Of a stretch of DNA of 14,807 nucleotides, positions 12,086 through 14,807 are shown one piece after another. Where the stretch lies: NCBI GenBank assembly GCA_937925635.1, contig CALALX010000012.1, forward strand, positions 1 through 14,807, written 5' to 3'. Each line of letters opens with the position of its first letter. Position 1 is the stretch's first letter. The notes below the pieces were generated by a model that did not search any database, was not told the DNA's origin, and worked only from the letters and a program-made list of their open reading frames with translations. Source of the stretch: an uncultured Caulobacter sp. Its GTDB lineage: Bacteria > Pseudomonadota > Alphaproteobacteria > Caulobacterales > Caulobacteraceae. The translations under genes and the position numbers were made by a program.

Positions 12086-14373
12086 GCGACGACAACATCA
12101 TCCACTTCAACCCGTGGCGGGATTTCAACGATGCAGCCCCGCTGCACGATCCCTTCGCTGTCGAACCGGATGCGAGCCAGATCGCGCGCTTTGTCGATGT
12201 GGTCTTCGGCTATTCCGAAGGCCTGATCCCGGTCCGTGGCTTCGTGGACAAGGGTCAGGGCAAGGACGGCCGCCCGCACAACATCTGGATCGAAGCGGAC
12301 GCGACAGCGCCGGAGAAGCTTGCCACCTTCGCAGGCTGGGCCGCGCGCGAGGGCGCGGCGGTCTATGTCATCCCCGGCACGGTGGCCGAGACCGGCCAGG
12401 CCCGCGCGGCGGACGTCCTGCAGATGCAGAGCCTTGTGGTCGATCTCGACTCGGGCGACATCCCGGCCAAGCTCGATCACCTCATCCACCATCTCGGCCG
12501 GCCGACCCTGATCGTCGAGAGCGGCGGGCGCACGTCCGAAGGCGCGACCAAGCTCCATATCTGGTGGAAGCTGACCGAGCCCGCGGAGGGTGCCGATCTC
12601 GCCCGGCTCTGCCAGCTCCGCGGCGAGATCGCGCTGAAGGTGGGCGGCGACACGCATTTCCGCTCGGCCCACCAGCCGATCCGCGTGCCCGGCACGGTCT
12701 ATCACAAGGGCGGGCTCACCCGGCTGGTGCAGATCCGCGAGGCGACCGCGCTCGAGGTTGACCTCGCGGAGATGGCCGAGCGCGTCGCCGACATGCCGCC
12801 CATGCCAGGCGTCGGCATGGCGACGGCCGAGCCCCGCGACAAACCCGCCATCGGCGACGTGCTGGTGACGCCGGTGCACGAGGGCGGGACGGACGAGTGG
12901 TCCCGCTTCGAGGGCGCCTCGGCCGCCATCGGCTATTTTCTGCGGCTGGTCCACGAGGGCCGGATGTCGATGGACGAGGGCTGGACGGCGATCTGCGGCT
13001 ACAACGCCGCGATGCTCCGCCCGTCGTGGCCGCTCGACAGGCTGAAGCGCGAGACGAACCGCCTCTGGGAGCGGCACATCAAGCGGCACGGGCCGCCGCT
13101 CATCCGCCTCGACAGCGGAGCGCCCACGCAGACGGACTTACCGACCTTCACTCTCGGCGCGTTGCTCGACGACACGAGCCCGATGCCGGACGACATCATC
13201 GGCCCGCGCCTGCTGACGCCGGGCGGGCTTCTGGTGTTGGGCGGCGCGCCCAAGGTCGGCAAGAGCGACCTGCTGATCGCATTGCTCGTGCACATGGCGG
13301 CGGGCGTGCCCTTCCTCGGCTTCACGCCGCCGCGGCCACTGCGGATCTTCTACCTTCAGGCCGAGATCCAGTATCACTACCTGCGCGAACGCATGCAGCA
13401 GATCGGCCTGCCGCCCGAGCTGATCGCCGCCGCGCGCGACAACCTGATCGTCACGCCGAAGCTGCGCATTCTGCTCGATGCCGAGGGCAGCGCCCGCGTG
13501 GCCGAGGCGATCAAGGCCGCGTTCCCCGACGAAGCTCTCGACATCCTTTGCATCGACCCAATCCGGAACCTCTTCGACGGCGGCCCCGACGGCGGCGGCG
13601 AGAACGACAACGCCGCGATGATGTTCTTCCTGAAGGACCGGGTCGAGGTGCTGCGCGACCACGTCAATCCCGACTGCGGCGTGATCCTCGTCCACCACAC
13701 CAAGAAGCTCTCGAAGCACCAGGTGAAGGAGGATCCGTTTCTCGCCCTCTCGGGCGCCAGCGCGCTCCGGGGCTTCTACACCACCGGCCTGATCCTGCAC
13801 CGGCCCGAGGAGGACTCGACCCAGCGCCGCCTCGAGATCGAACTCCGGAACGGCCCCGCGCTGCCGGCGAAGCTGGTGGACAAGATCAAGGGCAAGTGGG
13901 TCGAGATCAACCCGATGAACGAGCGACTGGTGCGGCCCGAGGTCGGTGCCAGACATGACGCCGAGCGTGATCGCAAGCGAGATGTGATCCTCTCGATCCT
14001 CCTCGACGAGGCCGCCGAGGGGCGGCTCTACACCATCAACCAGTTCGCCGAAGCCTTCGAGAACAAGGGCGGTCTGGGCGGCAAGGACACGATCCGCGAC
14101 CGGATCGCCGTACAGGCCACCAAGGGCGCCATCAAGTTCATCCGCGACGGCGCGCCCTACGGGCTCGGGCCTTCGCGATCGCGCTTCGGGTACCTCTGCG
14201 TCGAAGGGATGGTCATGCCCACGGACGGCGAAGATGTCGATCCGGCGACCGGCGAGGTCACAGCCGCCAGCATCGCAGTGCTGCCCACCCACTACAAATC
14301 GCCGCAGACCGGGGCGCTGCTCGAGGTCGAGAACCCGCATGTCTGGGTCTATCCGGAGGGGGAACGGCCATGA
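12082..14373 (+). CDS. Primase-helicase fusion: RepB-type primase domain plus RepA-like RecA-fold helicase, 763 aa
   Basis: The N-terminal 230 residues resemble RepB/archaeo-eukaryotic-type primases. QSLVVDLDSGD carries Asp121 and Asp123, probable metal ligands. LIVESGGRTSEGATKLHIWW (143-162) and FRSAHQPIRVPGT (193-205) follow. Residues about 375-600 form a RepA-like hexameric helicase domain of AAA_25 type, with Walker A LGGAPKVGKSDLL (386-398), Walker B LDILCIDPIRNLF (487-499) and the motif VILVHHTKK (534-542). The C-terminal 150 residues are probably a winged-helix region. It likely unwinds and primes the element's origin. The ATG lies in an ATGA overlap with the nuclease stop; the longer frame from 11731 is a shadow. 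The box-rich DNA directly behind the gene is a candidate origin. Confidence 0.9.
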   Translation: MSDDNIIHFNPWRDFNDAAPLHDPFAVEPDASQIARFVDVVFGYSEGLIPVRGFVDKGQGKDGRPHNIWIEADATAPEKLATFAGWAAREGAAVYVIPGTVAETGQARAADVLQMQSLVVDLDSGDIPAKLDHLIHHLGRPTLIVESGGRTSEGATKLHIWWKLTEPAEGADLARLCQLRGEIALKVGGDTHFRSAHQPIRVPGTVYHKGGLTRLVQIREATALEVDLAEMAERVADMPPMPGVGMATAEPRDKPAIGDVLVTPVHEGGTDEWSRFEGASAAIGYFLRLVHEGRMSMDEGWTAICGYNAAMLRPSWPLDRLKRETNRLWERHIKRHGPPLIRLDSGAPTQTDLPTFTLGALLDDTSPMPDDIIGPRLLTPGGLLVLGGAPKVGKSDLLIALLVHMAAGVPFLGFTPPRPLRIFYLQAEIQYHYLRERMQQIGLPPELIAAARDNLIVTPKLRILLDAEGSARVAEAIKAAFPDEALDILCIDPIRNLFDGGPDGGGENDNAAMMFFLKDRVEVLRDHVNPDCGVILVHHTKKLSKHQVKEDPFLALSGASALRGFYTTGLILHRPEEDSTQRRLEIELRNGPALPAKLVDKIKGKWVEINPMNERLVRPEVGARHDAERDRKRDVILSILLDEAAEGRLYTINQFAEAFENKGGLGGKDTIRDRIAVQATKGAIKFIRDGAPYGLGPSRSRFGYLCVEGMVMPTDGEDVDPATGEVTAASIAVLPTHYKSPQTGALLEVENPHVWVYPEGERP

Positions 14374-14413
14374 TCGCCCCCGCAGAGCGCTTCGCGCAGA
14401 ATTGCGCAGCGGC

Positions 14414-14647
14414 CAGTTTGAACCAGATGCGGGGCCTTGCCGAAACTGCCCCGCCATCCGTTCGCGAACATGCGCAAACGCCCGCTGTGATCAGTTTCGG
14501 CCCGCTTCCGAAACTGCCCCTTCAGGATTGCGCTCGGACCGCAACGGCTACGCTGCACCCAGTTTCGGCCGGGGCGGCCGCAGTCGCAGTCCCGAAACTG
14601 GAATTCCCATTTCACGTCAGTGTGTTGCTGCGGTTTTCCAGTTTCGG
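14414..14647. repeat. Array of seven alternating 9-bp boxes CAGTTTCGG / CCGAAACTG
   Basis: Boxes in order: CAGTTTGAA (14414, two mismatches), CCGAAACTG (14440), CAGTTTCGG (14492), CCGAAACTG (14508), CAGTTTCGG (14560), CCGAAACTG (14592), CAGTTTCGG (14639). Orientation alternates without exception. Start-to-start distances are 26, 52, 16, 52, 32 and 47. Neighbouring boxes can pair: 14492-14516 is a perfect 9-bp stem with a 7-base loop, and 14559-14601 is a 10-bp stem (CCAGTTTCGG/CCGAAACTGG). Because the copies lie in different reading frames, the conservation is at nucleotide level. Function is unknown; initiator binding sites or a multi-hairpin RNA are the main options. Confidence 0.85.
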
Positions 14648-14655
14648 GGGTGAAA

Positions 14656-14703
14656 CCACCCCCTACGGGGGTGGGGGAGAACGCCGCAGGCGGGTTCTCC
14701 CAC
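14656..14703 (+). repeat. Two consecutive strong GC-rich hairpins
   Basis: CCACCCCC (14656-14663) and GGGGGTGG (14667-14674) are perfect 8-bp arms around a 3-base loop. Immediately after, GGGAGAAC (14675-14682) pairs with GTTCTCCC (14694-14701), with a further GCC/GGC pair inside its loop. The second could act as an RNA stability element or a factor-dependent termination site. No T tract follows, so a classical intrinsic terminator is not supported. Confidence 0.6.
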
Positions 14704-14759
14704 GCCCACCCCCAGGGGTTTCGCGCGCGAGGCCTGCCCACGCGCCAACCTTCCGATCC

Positions 14760-14803
14760 GACGACGGCGGCCCCGTACCGCCAAGCACCAGACCGCCGTC
14801 GTC
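14760..14803 (+). repeat. 11-bp perfect inverted repeat at the right edge
   Basis: GACGACGGCGG (14760-14770) and CCGCCGTCGTC (14793-14803) are exact complements around a 22-base spacer. The window stops four bases later, so a following T tract, which would make it a terminator, cannot be seen. It could instead be a protein-binding dyad. Confidence 0.6.
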
Positions 14804-14807
14804 TTCC

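Larger units (their letters stand above)
1..14807. mobile_element. Partial prophage or integrative element (integration, lysogeny and replication modules)
   Basis: The whole window reads as one mobile element with both ends outside it. A large serine recombinase cassette and an S24-type repressor are transcribed leftward. A replication/recombination operon is transcribed rightward from a shared control region. No structural, packaging or lysis gene is visible, so a phage cannot be told from an integrative element. No attachment site or tRNA target was recognised, and the boundaries are unknown. The two lower-GC HEPN genes at 2462-4078 look like later cargo. Confidence 0.7.
14374..14807. other. 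Gene-poor right end with structured repeats
   Basis: After the primase-helicase stop no convincing gene is seen in 434 bases. A frame from ATG 14370 (ATGA overlap with the stop) stays open for 146 codons to the window end. Its product is alanine-, proline- and arginine-rich with no domain, and the 9-bp repeats fall in different frames within it. Overlapping open frames exist on both strands, as expected in GC-rich DNA. The stretch holds the alternating 9-bp box array, two adjacent GC-rich hairpins and a terminal inverted repeat, described separately. Confidence 0.6.

Noticed and set aside
11830..13089. 419-codon open frame on the minus strand
   Set aside because: Antisense to the nuclease and primase genes. 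It is long only because third-position G/C bias removes stops.
13138..14457. 439-codon open frame on the minus strand
   Set aside because: It is the antisense shadow of the primase-helicase, whose Walker motifs and primase motifs are clear on the plus strand.
14414..14647. CRISPR array as an explanation of the short repeats
   Set aside because: Units are only 9 bp, alternate in orientation and have unequal spacers; CRISPR repeats are longer and all in the same direction. No cas1 or cas2 is present, and the Cas4-like nuclease belongs to the replication operon.
14370..14807. Open frame of 146 codons starting in an ATGA overlap with the primase-helicase stop and leaving the window
   Set aside because: The product is low-complexity Ala/Pro/Arg with no domain, and repeats inside it lie in different frames, so nucleotide constraints dominate. 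Similar open frames exist in other frames and on the other strand. The ATGA overlap alone is not enough; sequence beyond the edge would decide.

Overview
The window looks like the regulatory and replication end of an alphaproteobacterial prophage or integrative element. The host is most likely a member of the Rhodobacterales (Paracoccus/Rhodobacter-like). This rests on GC-rich DNA, strong G/C third-position bias, tightly overlapping genes, and protein types typical of that group: a DUF2924 protein with a large serine recombinase, a Sak4-like ATPase with a DUF669-like protein, and a RepB-primase/RepA-helicase fusion. Host and element are inferred from these families and were not searched.

Left arm, minus strand (about 5632 down to 1). 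Reading leftward from the control region: an S24/LexA-type repressor; an unrecognised 243-residue protein one base after it; a gap with a possible transposase C-terminal scrap; two visibly lower-GC genes that both carry an RNase-type HEPN motif (R-x4-H and R-x6-H), the second with an abortive-infection C-terminal domain; a second gap; then four genes joined by successive ATGA overlaps (small acidic protein, DUF2924 protein, large serine recombinase, HTH protein cut by the window edge). This arm is probably the lysogeny and integration side, with a two-gene anti-phage cargo inserted in it.

Control region (5633-5741). Two divergent promoters overlap around an imperfect dyad, which fits a repressor-controlled lysogeny/lytic switch.

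Right arm, plus strand (5742-14373). First comes a 227-residue DNA-binding-like protein. A 212-bp spacer follows, crowded with ATCCC/GGGAT boxes and ending in a hairpin that covers a ribosome binding site. Then comes a compact operon of nine genes: small HTH protein, two unknown proteins, Sak4-like RecA-fold ATPase, DUF669-like protein, DEAH helicase with a zinc ribbon, small zinc-finger protein, Cas4/RecB-like nuclease with four Fe-S-type cysteines, and a primase-helicase. Together they look like a self-contained replication and recombination module: priming and unwinding (primase-helicase, DEAH helicase), end processing (nuclease), and annealing on single-stranded DNA (Sak4-like and DUF669-like).

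Right end (14374-14807). No convincing gene. The stretch holds seven copies (six exact) of a 9-bp box, CAGTTTCGG or its complement CCGAAACTG, in strictly alternating orientation, then several strong GC-rich hairpins and an 11-bp inverted repeat. Directly behind a replication initiator-type gene, it is the best candidate for a replication origin or structured regulatory locus, and the most unusual feature of the window together with the paired HEPN genes.
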